From the NCBI RefSeq assembly GCF_017355405.1, contig NZ_CP061177.1:1471001-1535000 (forward strand): 64,000 nt of DNA. The letters are read 5' to 3'. The notes under the pieces are model-generated. The model had not been told where the DNA came from. It worked only from the letters and a program-made list of their open reading frames with translations, and made no database searches. Position numbers and translations under genes: made by a program. The DNA is from Roseomonas haemaphysalidis (GTDB taxonomy: Bacteria > Pseudomonadota > Alphaproteobacteria > Acetobacterales > Acetobacteraceae). How positions within the stretch are numbered: the first letter of the stretch is position 1; every line of letters begins with the position of its first letter. Positions 42,006 to 50,277 of the stretch are shown piece by piece.

Positions 42006-42602
42006 ATGACCGAACCCACCCCCGATACCGAGCCCTTCGCGCTCTTCTCCGCCTGGCTGGCGGAGGCCGAGCAGTCCGAGCCGAACGACCCCAACGCCAT
42101 GTGCCTGGCGACCAGCACGCCGGACGGCTTCCCCACCGCGCGCATGGTGCTGCTGAAGGGGCTGGACCCCCGCGGCTTCGTGTTCTTCACCAACCACAAC
42201 AGCCGCAAGGGCGGGCAACTGCTGGCCAACCCCCGCGCCAGCCTGAACTTCCACTGGAAGTCGCTGCGCCGCGCCGTGCGGGTGGAAGGCTTGGTGGAAC
42301 AGGTCTCGGCCGCTGAGTCGGACGAGTACTACGCGACGCGCCCGCGCCGCTCGCGCATCGGGGCCTGGGCTTCCGACCAGTCGCACCACCTCGGCTCCCG
42401 CGCCGAGCTGGAACAGGCGGTGGCCGATACCGAGGCCCGCTTTCCGGGCGAGGATGTGCCCCGCCCGCCGCACTGGGGCGGGTTCCGCGTGCTGCCGTCG
42501 CGCATCGAGTTCTGGCGGGACATGCCGTTCCGGCTGCACGATCGGCGGGTGTTCCACGCGGCGGCGGGCGGGGGCTGGACGTCCGAAACCTTGTATCCCT
42601 GA
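42006..42602 (+). CDS. pdxH: Pyridoxamine 5'-phosphate oxidase
   Basis: A 198-residue FMN enzyme that makes pyridoxal phosphate. NAMCLATSTPDGFPTARMVL and KGLDPRGFVFFTNHNSRKG are FMN- and substrate-binding segments of the PdxH family. VEQVSAAESDEYYATRPRRS, then RIGAWASDQS, contain the conserved Tyr-Arg-Ser cluster. The C-terminal RIEFWRDMPFRLHDRRVF is also diagnostic. GGAG sits close before the ATG at 42006. The length is normal. Confidence 0.95.
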   Translation: MTEPTPDTEPFALFSAWLAEAEQSEPNDPNAMCLATSTPDGFPTARMVLLKGLDPRGFVFFTNHNSRKGGQLLANPRASLNFHWKSLRRAVRVEGLVEQVSAAESDEYYATRPRRSRIGAWASDQSHHLGSRAELEQAVADTEARFPGEDVPRPPHWGGFRVLPSRIEFWRDMPFRLHDRRVFHAAAGGGWTSETLYP

Positions 42603-42609
42603 CGGGACA

Positions 42610-42637
42610 GGGCCGGGGGGAATGGCTCCCCCGGCCC
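42610..42637 (+). terminator. Strong stem-loop after pdxH
   Basis: GGGCCGGGGG and CCCCCGGCCC form a perfect 10-bp stem around an 8-base loop, seven bases after the pdxH stop. No T-run follows. Confidence 0.55.
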
Positions 42638-42713
42638 GGCCCGGCATTCCCGCTTCTGGCGCCGCCCCTGGCCGTTGGTGTATCGAGGGCGATCCGCAGA
42701 AGGGTTTCCCTCC

Positions 42714-44315
42714 ATGTTGTCTCGCCGTTCGCTGCTGCTCGCGTCCAGCGCCGCTGCCCTGGCCCCGGCCGCCCTGGCCACCTCCGCCGCGCGCGCGCAG
42801 ACGCCGCCGGGCGTGCTGGTCTTCGCCAAGCAGATCGACGACATCATCTCGCTCGATCCGCATGAGATGTTCGAGTACACGGCCACCGAGATCGCCGGCA
42901 ACGTGTACCAGAAGCTGGTGACCACCCCGAACAGCAGCCCGTCCGAGATCCGCGGCGAGCTGGCGGAGAAGTGGACCGCCTCCGACGACAACAAGACCTT
43001 CACCTTCACCTTGAAGGACGGGCCGAAATTCGCCTCCGGCAAGCCGGTGACGGCCGAGGACGTGGCCTTCTCGCTGTCCCGCGCCGTGATCCTGAACAAG
43101 CCGCCGGCCTTTATCGTCAACCAGTTCGGCTTCACCAAGGACAACGTGGCCGAGCGCATCCGCGCCACCGACCCGCGCACGGTGGTGCTGACCACCGGCG
43201 AGCCGACGGCGCCCTCCTTCCTGCTGTACTGCCTGTCCGCCGCCGTCGGCTCGGTGGTGGAAAAGGCGGCGGTGATGGCCAATGCCAAGGGCGACGACCT
43301 GGGCAATGCCTGGCTGAAGCAGAATTCGGCGGGCTCGGGCCACTACGCCGTGCGCTCCTGGCGCGCCAGCGACAGCGTGATGCTGGACGCCAACCCGCAT
43401 GCCAGCGAGCCCCCCAAGGTCAAGCGCATCATCATGCGCCACGTGGCCGACCCCTCGGCGCAGTTGCTCGGCCTGCAGAAGGGCGATTTCGACATCGCCC
43501 GCAACCTGGTGGCCGACCAGATCGCGACGCTGAGCAAGGACACCTCCTACGAGGTGCAGTCCGCCCGCAAGGCCAGCCTGCTGTACCTGTCGCTCAACCA
43601 GAAGAACCCCAACCTCGCCAAGCCCGAGGTGCGGCAGGCCATCAAGATGGCGATCGACTACGCCGGCATCCAGAAGAACATCGTGCCGACCACCTTCAAC
43701 GTGCACCAGGCGATGGTGCCGGCCGGCCTGCCCGGCGCGCTGACCGACACGCCCTTCCAGAAGGACGTCGCCGCCGCCAAGGCCGCGCTGGCCAAGGCCG
43801 GCGTGCCGGACGGCTTCGAGCTGTCGTTCGACTACACCTCGGCCGCGCCGTATTCGGACATCGCCCAGGCCATCCAGTCCAACCTCGCCGAGGTCGGCAT
43901 CCGCCTGAAGATGCTGCCGGGCGAGCAGCGCGCGGTGATCACCAAGACCCGCGCCCGCACGCATGACATCGCCATGGTGCGCTGGGGCTCGGACTACTTC
44001 GACCCCAACAGCAACGCCGAGGCTTTCTCCATCAACACCGACAACGGCGACGAGGCGCGCAACAAGACGCTCGCCTGGCGCGCCTCCTGGCTGATTCCGG
44101 AGCTGTCGGCCAAGACGGTGGAAGCCCTCAAGCAAACCGACGCCGGCACCCGCGCGCAGATGTACCAGGACATCCAGAAGGAGCACCAGCAGGTGTCGCC
44201 CTTCGTCATCATGCTGCAGGAGATCGAGGTTTCGGTGTCCCGCCCCGGCGTGCGCGGCTTCGACATGGGGCCGATGAACGACCGCCATTCCTACGTCAAC
44301 ATTTCCAAGGGCTGA
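42714..44315 (+). CDS. Peptide/solute ABC transporter substrate-binding protein (DppA-like)
   Basis: A 533-residue periplasmic binding protein of family 5 (DppA/OppA). The signal peptide begins MLSRRSLLLASSAAALAP and ends ARA-QT; it has an RR but not a full Tat motif. The mature protein shows QIDDIISLDPHEMFEYTATE, ELAEKWTASDDNKTFTFTL and GKPVTAEDVAFSLSRAVI, which are typical. It is the first gene of a complete five-gene transporter operon. The ligand is not predictable beyond peptides, nickel or other small solutes. Confidence 0.92.
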   Translation: MLSRRSLLLASSAAALAPAALATSAARAQTPPGVLVFAKQIDDIISLDPHEMFEYTATEIAGNVYQKLVTTPNSSPSEIRGELAEKWTASDDNKTFTFTLKDGPKFASGKPVTAEDVAFSLSRAVILNKPPAFIVNQFGFTKDNVAERIRATDPRTVVLTTGEPTAPSFLLYCLSAAVGSVVEKAAVMANAKGDDLGNAWLKQNSAGSGHYAVRSWRASDSVMLDANPHASEPPKVKRIIMRHVADPSAQLLGLQKGDFDIARNLVADQIATLSKDTSYEVQSARKASLLYLSLNQKNPNLAKPEVRQAIKMAIDYAGIQKNIVPTTFNVHQAMVPAGLPGALTDTPFQKDVAAAKAALAKAGVPDGFELSFDYTSAAPYSDIAQAIQSNLAEVGIRLKMLPGEQRAVITKTRARTHDIAMVRWGSDYFDPNSNAEAFSINTDNGDEARNKTLAWRASWLIPELSAKTVEALKQTDAGTRAQMYQDIQKEHQQVSPFVIMLQEIEVSVSRPGVRGFDMGPMNDRHSYVNISKG

Positions 44316-44326
44316 GTATTCTCTTT

Positions 44327-45433
44327 ATGCGATCCGATGGGGAACTTCAGGCGGAACTGCTGCCGCCTGAGGGCGAACAGGCCGCCGCACCGGTTGTGCG
44401 GCGGCCCAGGCGCTCGAAAGCCTGGCTGCGCCTGCGCGGCACCTTGTCCACGCTCGCCAGCGTGCCGATCACGCTGTTTGGGCTGGCACTGGTCACCTTC
44501 TTTATTGGCCGGGTGGTGCCGATCGACCCCGTCCTCGCCATCGTCGGCGACCGCGCGCCGGCGGACGTGGTGGAGCGCGCGCGCCTCGACCTCGGGCTGG
44601 ACCAGCCGCTCTACGTGCAGTTCTGGCGCTATCTCGGGCAGATCCTGCACGGCGACCTCGGCCGCTCGGTGATGACCTCCAATTCCGTCACCGACGACAT
44701 CGCCCGCTACTTCCCCGCGACCTTCGAGCTGGCCACGGTGGCGATCATCGTCGCCGTGGTGATCGGCGTGCCGCTCGGCGTCTGGGCGGCGACCAAGCAG
44801 GGCAAGTGGCAGGACCAGGCGGTGCGGCTGTTCTGCCTGGCCGGCCATTCGCTGCCGGTCTTCGTGCTGGGCCTGCTGTCGCTCCTGCTGTTCTACGCCA
44901 AGCTCGGCTGGGCACCCGGCCCGGGGCGGCAGTCCATCTACTTCGAGGGCATGGTGGACGAGCGCAGCGGGATTCTCACCGTCGACAGCCTCCTGGCCGG
45001 CGACTGGGGCGCCTTCTGGGACGCGCTGGCGCATCTGGCGCAGCCGGCCGGCGTGCTGGCCTTCTTCTCGCTCGCCTACATCGCCCGCATGACGCGCGCC
45101 TTCATGCTGGCCGAGCTGAAAAGCGAATACGTCACCACCGCCCGGGCCAAGGGCCTGTCCAACGCCCGCATCGTGTGGCGCCACGCCTTCGGCAACATCA
45201 CCGTGCCGCTGGTGACCGTGCTGGCCATGACCTATGCCGGGCTGCTGGAAGGCGCAGTGCTGACCGAGACCATCTTCTCCTGGCCCGGCCTCGGCCAGTA
45301 TCTCACCGTGTCGCTGCTGAACGCGGACATGAACGCGGTGCTGGGCGCCACCCTGGTGGTGGGGCTGATCTACGTGGCGCTGAACCTGTTGGCGGACGCG
45401 CTCTACCGGCTGCTGGACCCGCGGGTGACCTGA
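44327..45433 (+). CDS. ABC transporter permease (DppB-like)
   Basis: A 368-residue permease with six membrane helices. The BPD-transporter signature near the C-terminus, AYIARMTRAFMLAELKSEYV followed by TTARAKGLSNARIVWRHAF, is the EAA loop that contacts the ATPases. WPGLGQYLTVSLLNADMN is a DppB hallmark. The N-terminal cytosolic tail (about 40 residues, basic) is longer than usual. It lies 11 bases after the binding-protein gene. Confidence 0.92.
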   Translation: MRSDGELQAELLPPEGEQAAAPVVRRPRRSKAWLRLRGTLSTLASVPITLFGLALVTFFIGRVVPIDPVLAIVGDRAPADVVERARLDLGLDQPLYVQFWRYLGQILHGDLGRSVMTSNSVTDDIARYFPATFELATVAIIVAVVIGVPLGVWAATKQGKWQDQAVRLFCLAGHSLPVFVLGLLSLLLFYAKLGWAPGPGRQSIYFEGMVDERSGILTVDSLLAGDWGAFWDALAHLAQPAGVLAFFSLAYIARMTRAFMLAELKSEYVTTARAKGLSNARIVWRHAFGNITVPLVTVLAMTYAGLLEGAVLTETIFSWPGLGQYLTVSLLNADMNAVLGATLVVGLIYVALNLLADALYRLLDPRVT

Positions 45434-45436
45434 CGC

Positions 45437-46345
45437 ATGAGCGATACCACTGTGAGCCGCCGCGACTGGCTGCTGTCCGACACGCCCACTTCCCGCGCCC
45501 AGGCGCGCTGGGGCCGGCGCTACCAGACCTGGCTGGCGTTCCGCCGCAACGGGCTGGCCGTGGCCGGCCTGGCCGTCATCCTGGTGATGCTGGCGCTGGC
45601 GCTGCTGGCGCCCGTGCTCGCCACCCACGACCCCGGCGTGCAGTCGCTGGCCGACCGCCTGCAGCCGCCTTCCGCCGCCCACTGGCTGGGCACGGACGAG
45701 CTGGGGCGCGACACCTGGTCCCGCCTGCTGTATGGCGGCCGCGTCACGCTCGGCATGGTGGTGGCCGTCGTCATCCTGGTGGCGCCGCTGGGGCTGATCG
45801 TCGGTTGCGTGGCGGGCTATGCCGGCGGCATCGTCGACAAGCTGCTGATGCGCGTGACGGACGTGTTCCTGGCCTTTCCGCGCCTCATCCTGGCGCTGGC
45901 CTTCGTGGCCGCCATGAAGCCGGGGGTGGAAAGCGCGGTCATCGCCATCGCGCTCACCGCCTGGCCGCCCTATGCGCGGCTGGCGCGGGCCGAGACGCTG
46001 ACCATCCGCAACACCGACTTCATCGCCGCCGTGCGCATGACCGGCGCCAGCCCGTGGCGCATCATCCTGCGCCACGTGACGCCGATGTGCATGCCATCGC
46101 TGACCGTGCGCGTGACGCTGGACATGTCGTCGATCATCCTGACGGCGGCGGGCCTGGGCTTTCTCGGCCTTGGCGCGCAGCCGCCCATCCCGGAATGGGG
46201 CACCATGATCGCGACGGCGCGGCGCTTCATCCTGGAGCAGTGGTGGGTGCCGGTGATCCCGGGCATCGCCATCTTCACGGCGAGCCTCGCCTTCAACCTG
46301 CTGGGCGACGGCCTGCGCGACGTGCTGGACCCGAAGCAGCGATGA
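45437..46345 (+). CDS. ABC transporter permease (DppC-like)
   Basis: A 302-residue second permease of the transporter with six helices. HWLGTDELGRDTWSRLLYGG is the signature of DppC/OppC N-terminal regions, and WPPYARLARAETLTIRNTDF with IAAVRMTGASPWRIILRHV is the EAA loop. LGFLGLGAQPPIPEWGTMI is conserved near the end. It starts three bases after the previous stop and overlaps the next gene by ATGA. Confidence 0.92.
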   Translation: MSDTTVSRRDWLLSDTPTSRAQARWGRRYQTWLAFRRNGLAVAGLAVILVMLALALLAPVLATHDPGVQSLADRLQPPSAAHWLGTDELGRDTWSRLLYGGRVTLGMVVAVVILVAPLGLIVGCVAGYAGGIVDKLLMRVTDVFLAFPRLILALAFVAAMKPGVESAVIAIALTAWPPYARLARAETLTIRNTDFIAAVRMTGASPWRIILRHVTPMCMPSLTVRVTLDMSSIILTAAGLGFLGLGAQPPIPEWGTMIATARRFILEQWWVPVIPGIAIFTASLAFNLLGDGLRDVLDPKQR

Positions 46346-47190
46346 GCGACCTTCTCGTAGACATCAAGGACCTTCGGGTCGACTTCCCGAACAGCGCGGG
46401 CGGCTACAACCCGGCGGTGCGCGGCGTCTCGCTCTCCCTCGGCCGCGAGAAGCTCGGCATCGTGGGCGAGAGCGGCTCCGGCAAATCGGTCACCGGCCGC
46501 GCGCTGATGCGCCTGCTGCCGGAGGCCGCGAAGGTGCGGGCCGAGCGGCTGGTGTTCGACGGCATCGACGTGCTGGCGGCCTCGGAGCGTGAGATGCGCC
46601 GGCTGCGCGGCGGCCGCATCGGGCTGATCCTGCAGGACCCGAAATACAGCCTGAACCCGGTGATGACGGTAGGCCGGCAGATCGCGGAAGCCTGGCGCGC
46701 GCACCATAAGGGCGGCGCCCGCGAAGCGCGCGACGCGGCGGCGACGCTGCTGGAACAGGTGCGCATCCGCGACCCCGGCCGCGTGCTGGATGCCTATCCG
46801 CACGAAGTCTCGGGCGGCATGGGCCAGCGCATCATGATCGCGATGATGCTGGCGCCCGACCCGGACATGCTGATCGCCGACGAGCCGACCAGCGCGCTGG
46901 ACGCTTCCGTGCAGGCCGAGATCTTGTCGCTGATCGAGAACCTGGTGTCCGAGCGCGGCATGGGGCTGATGCTGATCAGCCACGACCTGCCGCTGGTCGG
47001 CCGCTTCTGCGACCGCGTGGCGGTGATGTATGCCGGCCAGGTGATGGAAACCCTGCCGGCGCGCGACCTGCACCGCGCCGAGCACCCCTATACCCGTGGC
47101 CTGCTGGACTGCATGCCCGCCCTGTCGCAGAAGCGGGCGCGGCTGCCCACGCTGACACGCGACCCGAGCTGGCTGGAGCAGCACCGTTGA
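46342..47190 (+). CDS. ABC transporter ATP-binding protein (DppD-like)
   Basis: A 282-residue ATPase of the peptide transporter. Walker A is GESGSGKS, the signature reads VSGGMGQR (normally LSGGMRQR), Walker B is MLIADEPTSALD, with the switch His in LISHDLP. The C-terminal RAEHPYTRGLLDCMPALS is the oligopeptide-ABC extension. Both ends overlap its neighbours by ATGA or TTGA, giving tight coupling. Confidence 0.93.
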   Translation: MSDLLVDIKDLRVDFPNSAGGYNPAVRGVSLSLGREKLGIVGESGSGKSVTGRALMRLLPEAAKVRAERLVFDGIDVLAASEREMRRLRGGRIGLILQDPKYSLNPVMTVGRQIAEAWRAHHKGGAREARDAAATLLEQVRIRDPGRVLDAYPHEVSGGMGQRIMIAMMLAPDPDMLIADEPTSALDASVQAEILSLIENLVSERGMGLMLISHDLPLVGRFCDRVAVMYAGQVMETLPARDLHRAEHPYTRGLLDCMPALSQKRARLPTLTRDPSWLEQHR

Positions 47191-47933
47191 GCACGCCCAT
47201 GATCGAGGCCAAGCGCCTCAACGTGCATTTCGGCTCCAACCACGTGGTGCACGACGTCGGCTTCGCCATCGCGCCGGGCGAGACCTTCGGGCTGGTCGGC
47301 GAAAGCGGCTCGGGCAAGTCCACCGTGCTGCGCTGCCTGGCCGGGCTGGTGGACAGCTGGGACGGCGAGCTCGCCATCAATGGCGAGAAGCTGGGCCACA
47401 AGCGCGACCGCGCCTTCTTCAAGCGCGTGCAGATGGTGTTCCAGGACCCCTACGGCTCGCTGCACCCGCGCCAGACGGTGGACCGCATCCTGTCCGAGCC
47501 GCTGGCGGTGCACGGCATCGCCGATGCCGAAACGCGCATCACCCGCGCGCTGGAGGAGGTGGCGCTGCCGCGCACCGCGCGCTTCCGCTTTCCGCACCAG
47601 CTTTCGGGTGGCCAGCGGCAGCGCGTGGCGATCGCCCGCGCGCTGATCGCCGATCCCTCCGTGCTGCTGCTGGACGAGCCGACCAGCGCGCTGGACGTGT
47701 CCGTGCAGGCGGAGGTGCTGAACCTGCTGGCCGACCTGCGGGAAGCGCGGCAGCTCACCTGCATCCTGGTGTCGCACAACCTCGCGGTGGTGGGGCATCT
47801 GTGCGGGCGGCTGGCGGTGATGCAGGGCGGGCGGATCGTCGAGATCCTGTCCGAGCAGCAATTGCGCGACGGACAGGCGACGCATGCCCATACGCGCGAC
47901 CTGATCGCGCTGTCGCACGAGCTGGAAGGGTAG
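47187..47933 (+). CDS. ABC transporter ATP-binding protein (DppF-like)
   Basis: A 248-residue second ATPase. Walker A GESGSGKST, signature LSGGQRQRVAIARAL, Walker B VLLLDEPTSALDVSVQ and switch VSHNLAVVG are all present. It is slightly shorter than usual and lacks much of the C-terminal oligopeptide-binding extension. I use the TTG at 47187 because GGAG lies nine bases upstream and it overlaps the previous stop; ATG at 47199 is an alternative. Confidence 0.9.
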   Translation: MSTPMIEAKRLNVHFGSNHVVHDVGFAIAPGETFGLVGESGSGKSTVLRCLAGLVDSWDGELAINGEKLGHKRDRAFFKRVQMVFQDPYGSLHPRQTVDRILSEPLAVHGIADAETRITRALEEVALPRTARFRFPHQLSGGQRQRVAIARALIADPSVLLLDEPTSALDVSVQAEVLNLLADLREARQLTCILVSHNLAVVGHLCGRLAVMQGGRIVEILSEQQLRDGQATHAHTRDLIALSHELEG

Positions 47934-47940
47934 AAGGTCG

Positions 47941-47962
47941 GGGGCGCCTTCCGGGGCGCCCC
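47941..47962. terminator. Stem-loop between the ABC operon and the convergent PEP-CTERM gene
   Basis: GGGGCGCC and GGCGCCCC form a perfect 8-bp stem around TTCCGG, seven bases after the last ABC gene stop and eight before the opposing stop. Confidence 0.55.
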
Positions 47963-47969
47963 TGCCGCG

Positions 47970-48608
47970 TCAGGCCCGGCGGCGCCGGGCGAGGGCCAGC
48001 CCGCCCAGGGCGACGCCGAACACGGCGAGCGACGCCGGCTCCGGCACCGTGGTGGCGAGCCGCTGCTGCACGCCGCTGAAGGTGCAGCCGCCATACCAGC
48101 AGGCACCGGCGCCATCGCTGTTGAACGTGCCCTGCACCACGGAAGTGCCGTCGAAGGCGAGGCGCGCTTCGTCGCTGGTGTTGTTGAAGGCGACAGTGCC
48201 GTTCAGCATGCCCCCCGCGGCGGCGGCGAGGCTGAGGCGGAAGACCGGGCTGCTGCTCGGCTGGCGCGGGTCCTCGTAGGTGAAGTCTGCCAGGGTGTAG
48301 CGCAGGGAGCCATTGGGGAAAGGCCCGTTGAAGACGCTGACGAACAGGCCGAGCACGCCGTCCGTTTGCGCCACGCTAGCGCCCCCACCGCTCGAAGCCC
48401 GCACCGAGAAGCCGTTCTGTGCCGCCTGGTCGCTGATCACCAGGGTCATGGACGTCACCACACCGATCGTATCGGTCGACGCATAGGGACTGCCGGGGCT
48501 GGTCCAGGTAGGAGAGGTCTGGACAAAGCTGTAGATCACGTCCGCCTTCGCGGGGCTGGCCAGGACGGCGGTCAGTGCGAGCAGGCTGGCGGCGAGCGCG
48601 GATTTCAT
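47970..48608 (-). CDS. PEP-CTERM sorting-signal exported protein
   Basis: A 212-residue secreted protein. The signal peptide is KSALAASLLALTAVLASPAKA. The body is a Ser/Gly/Thr-rich beta domain with a Cys pair (GACWYGGCTF). It ends in the PEP-CTERM tripartite signal: VPEPASLAVFG, a hydrophobic helix, then RRRR. Such signals are cut by an exosortase (EpsH/XrtA) usually linked to exopolysaccharide genes; none is in this window. The ATG at 48608 begins the signal peptide and GGGAAA precedes it. Confidence 0.88.
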   Translation of the reverse strand: MKSALAASLLALTAVLASPAKADVIYSFVQTSPTWTSPGSPYASTDTIGVVTSMTLVISDQAAQNGFSVRASSGGGASVAQTDGVLGLFVSVFNGPFPNGSLRYTLADFTYEDPRQPSSSPVFRLSLAAAAGGMLNGTVAFNNTSDEARLAFDGTSVVQGTFNSDGAGACWYGGCTFSGVQQRLATTVPEPASLAVFGVALGGLALARRRRA

Positions 48609-48758
48609 GGCGGCGTTTCCCGGTGGTGCCTGGGAAATAGCAAGTTTCATGCCGTGAAAAAAGTTGTTCCGTTTGAAGGCCTTGTCGCTCAACTTATGAT
48701 CGCGCGGCACGACATGTAAATTCGCGCAACTTGGGTTGCTGTTCCCAGAGCGTCGGCT

Positions 48759-49928
48759 TCAGCGGCTCGACCGCCGTCCCCACGCCGCGCACGCCCCCGC
48801 CACCAGCAGCCCGGCCACCGAGAAGCCCAGCCCCGCGCCGAACACCGCCGCGTGGGATTCGCCGCTCCAGCGGAACAATGCCGCCAGGGCGAAGCCGAAG
48901 CCGGCCTGGGACAGCGCGTAGACCGCCGTCGCCCGCACCCACAACGCCCCCGAGGCCGCGCCCGCCGCTTCCCGCGTGCCGGCCAGCGCCACGGCGCTGA
49001 TGCCGATGCCGGCGAAGCCGGACAGCGGCGCGGCGACGAGGATAGCGGCATCGCCCAGGCCCGGCGGCACCAGGGCGGCCGACAGCGCCGCGACCTGCAC
49101 CAGCAGCCAGAGGGCCATGGCCGGCATGGCGCCGATCCGCCCCGCCACGGCGCCGGCGCTCAGCGTGCCCAGAAAGCCACCGACGCCGAACAGCACCCAC
49201 AGCAGCGACACCATCGCCGGACCGGCGCCGTGACCGCGCACCGCCAGATCGGCGGAATACACCATGGGCGCCACCATGCCGGCGGCCGACAGGGCATAGG
49301 CCAGCAACAGGGCGACGCTGGGCGGCACCCGCAGGCCACGTGGCAGGGCCAGGGTTTCGGGCGGCGGGTCCGGCCAGCGCGGGCGGGCCAGCAGCCAGGC
49401 CAGGGCGGCCAGCACCCCCAGCCCCAGCCACGCGAGGGTGACGCCGCCGCCGGCCAGCAGCGCCGGCACCGCCAGCGCCCCCACCACCACGCCGCAGCCG
49501 ACGCCGGAGGTCAGCACGCCACCGGCCAGCGCCCGGCGGGCCGGCGGCACCACGGCCTGGGCGGCGGGGCCGGCCAGCGCCATCAGCAGGCCGCCCGCCA
49601 GCCCCGCCACGGTGCGCCACAGGGCGAGCCAGCCCAGCCCGCCCTGCCAGGCGCAGGCCAGAAACGACAGCACCACCAGCGCCATGCCGAGGTCCATGGC
49701 CGCCGGCACGCCGAGCCGCCGCCCCAGGGTGCGGCCGCCCAGGGCGCCCAGCAGGTAGCCGGTGAAGTTGCAGGCCCCCAGCATGCCGGCACCGCCGCCG
49801 CCCACCCAGCCGGCGGCGACCATGGCGGGAAACAGCGGCACGTAGCCGAAGCGGGCCAGCCCGATGCCGGACAACAGGCTGGCACCGGCCGCCAGGGGGG
49901 CGGCGAGCGCCGCGGCGCGGGCGCGCAT
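48759..49928 (-). CDS. YbfB/YjiJ-family MFS transporter
   Basis: A 389-residue membrane protein with 12 hydrophobic segments. The opening SLLSGIGLARFGYVPLFPAM is diagnostic of the YbfB/YjiJ MFS group, and LGACNFTGYLLGALGGRTLG and GGVLTSGVGCGVVVGALAVP follow the family pattern. No substrate is established. It lies 19 bases after a small secreted protein gene on the same strand. Confidence 0.85.
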   Translation of the reverse strand: MRARAAALAAPLAAGASLLSGIGLARFGYVPLFPAMVAAGWVGGGGAGMLGACNFTGYLLGALGGRTLGRRLGVPAAMDLGMALVVLSFLACAWQGGLGWLALWRTVAGLAGGLLMALAGPAAQAVVPPARRALAGGVLTSGVGCGVVVGALAVPALLAGGGVTLAWLGLGVLAALAWLLARPRWPDPPPETLALPRGLRVPPSVALLLAYALSAAGMVAPMVYSADLAVRGHGAGPAMVSLLWVLFGVGGFLGTLSAGAVAGRIGAMPAMALWLLVQVAALSAALVPPGLGDAAILVAAPLSGFAGIGISAVALAGTREAAGAASGALWVRATAVYALSQAGFGFALAALFRWSGESHAAVFGAGLGFSVAGLLVAGACAAWGRRSSR

Positions 49929-49947
49929 CAGCCGGCCGCCGCCGGGC

Positions 49948-50205
49948 TCAGCGCCCCTGGGCGGTGCGCAGGGCGCGGCGCAGGCGGGCCACGCCGGTGC
50001 GCACATGGCCTTCGCGGCACATCGTCATGCCTTCCTCGGCCAGGCTGCGGGCCGGCTCCTGCGCCGCGCCGGGCAGCGGGGCCAGGCGGGCGGACAGCTC
50101 CTCGCAATATTCGCGGCCCTGCGGCACGGTCCGCACCTCGGCCGTGGGGCGGGGCACCCCGGGAAAGGCGATCAAGGCCGAGGACAGCAACAGGCGTGGC
50201 AGCAT
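49948..50205 (-). CDS. Small exported hypothetical protein
   Basis: An 85-residue protein with a signal-like N-terminus (MLPRLLLSSALIAFPGVPRP). The rest holds two cysteines (GREYCEEL and MTMCREG) that may form a disulfide, and a helical end VRTGVARLRRALRTAQGR. It has no known family. AGGA lies eight bases before the ATG at 50205. It is tucked between the sensor kinase and MFS genes and is probably in the same transcript. Confidence 0.6.
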   Translation of the reverse strand: MLPRLLLSSALIAFPGVPRPTAEVRTVPQGREYCEELSARLAPLPGAAQEPARSLAEEGMTMCREGHVRTGVARLRRALRTAQGR

Positions 50206-50277
50206 GGCCGTATCCTGCACCATCCCGCCCTGCGGGCGCGTGGCACAGGGGTGACAGGCCGGTCATGCGCTGCCCCG

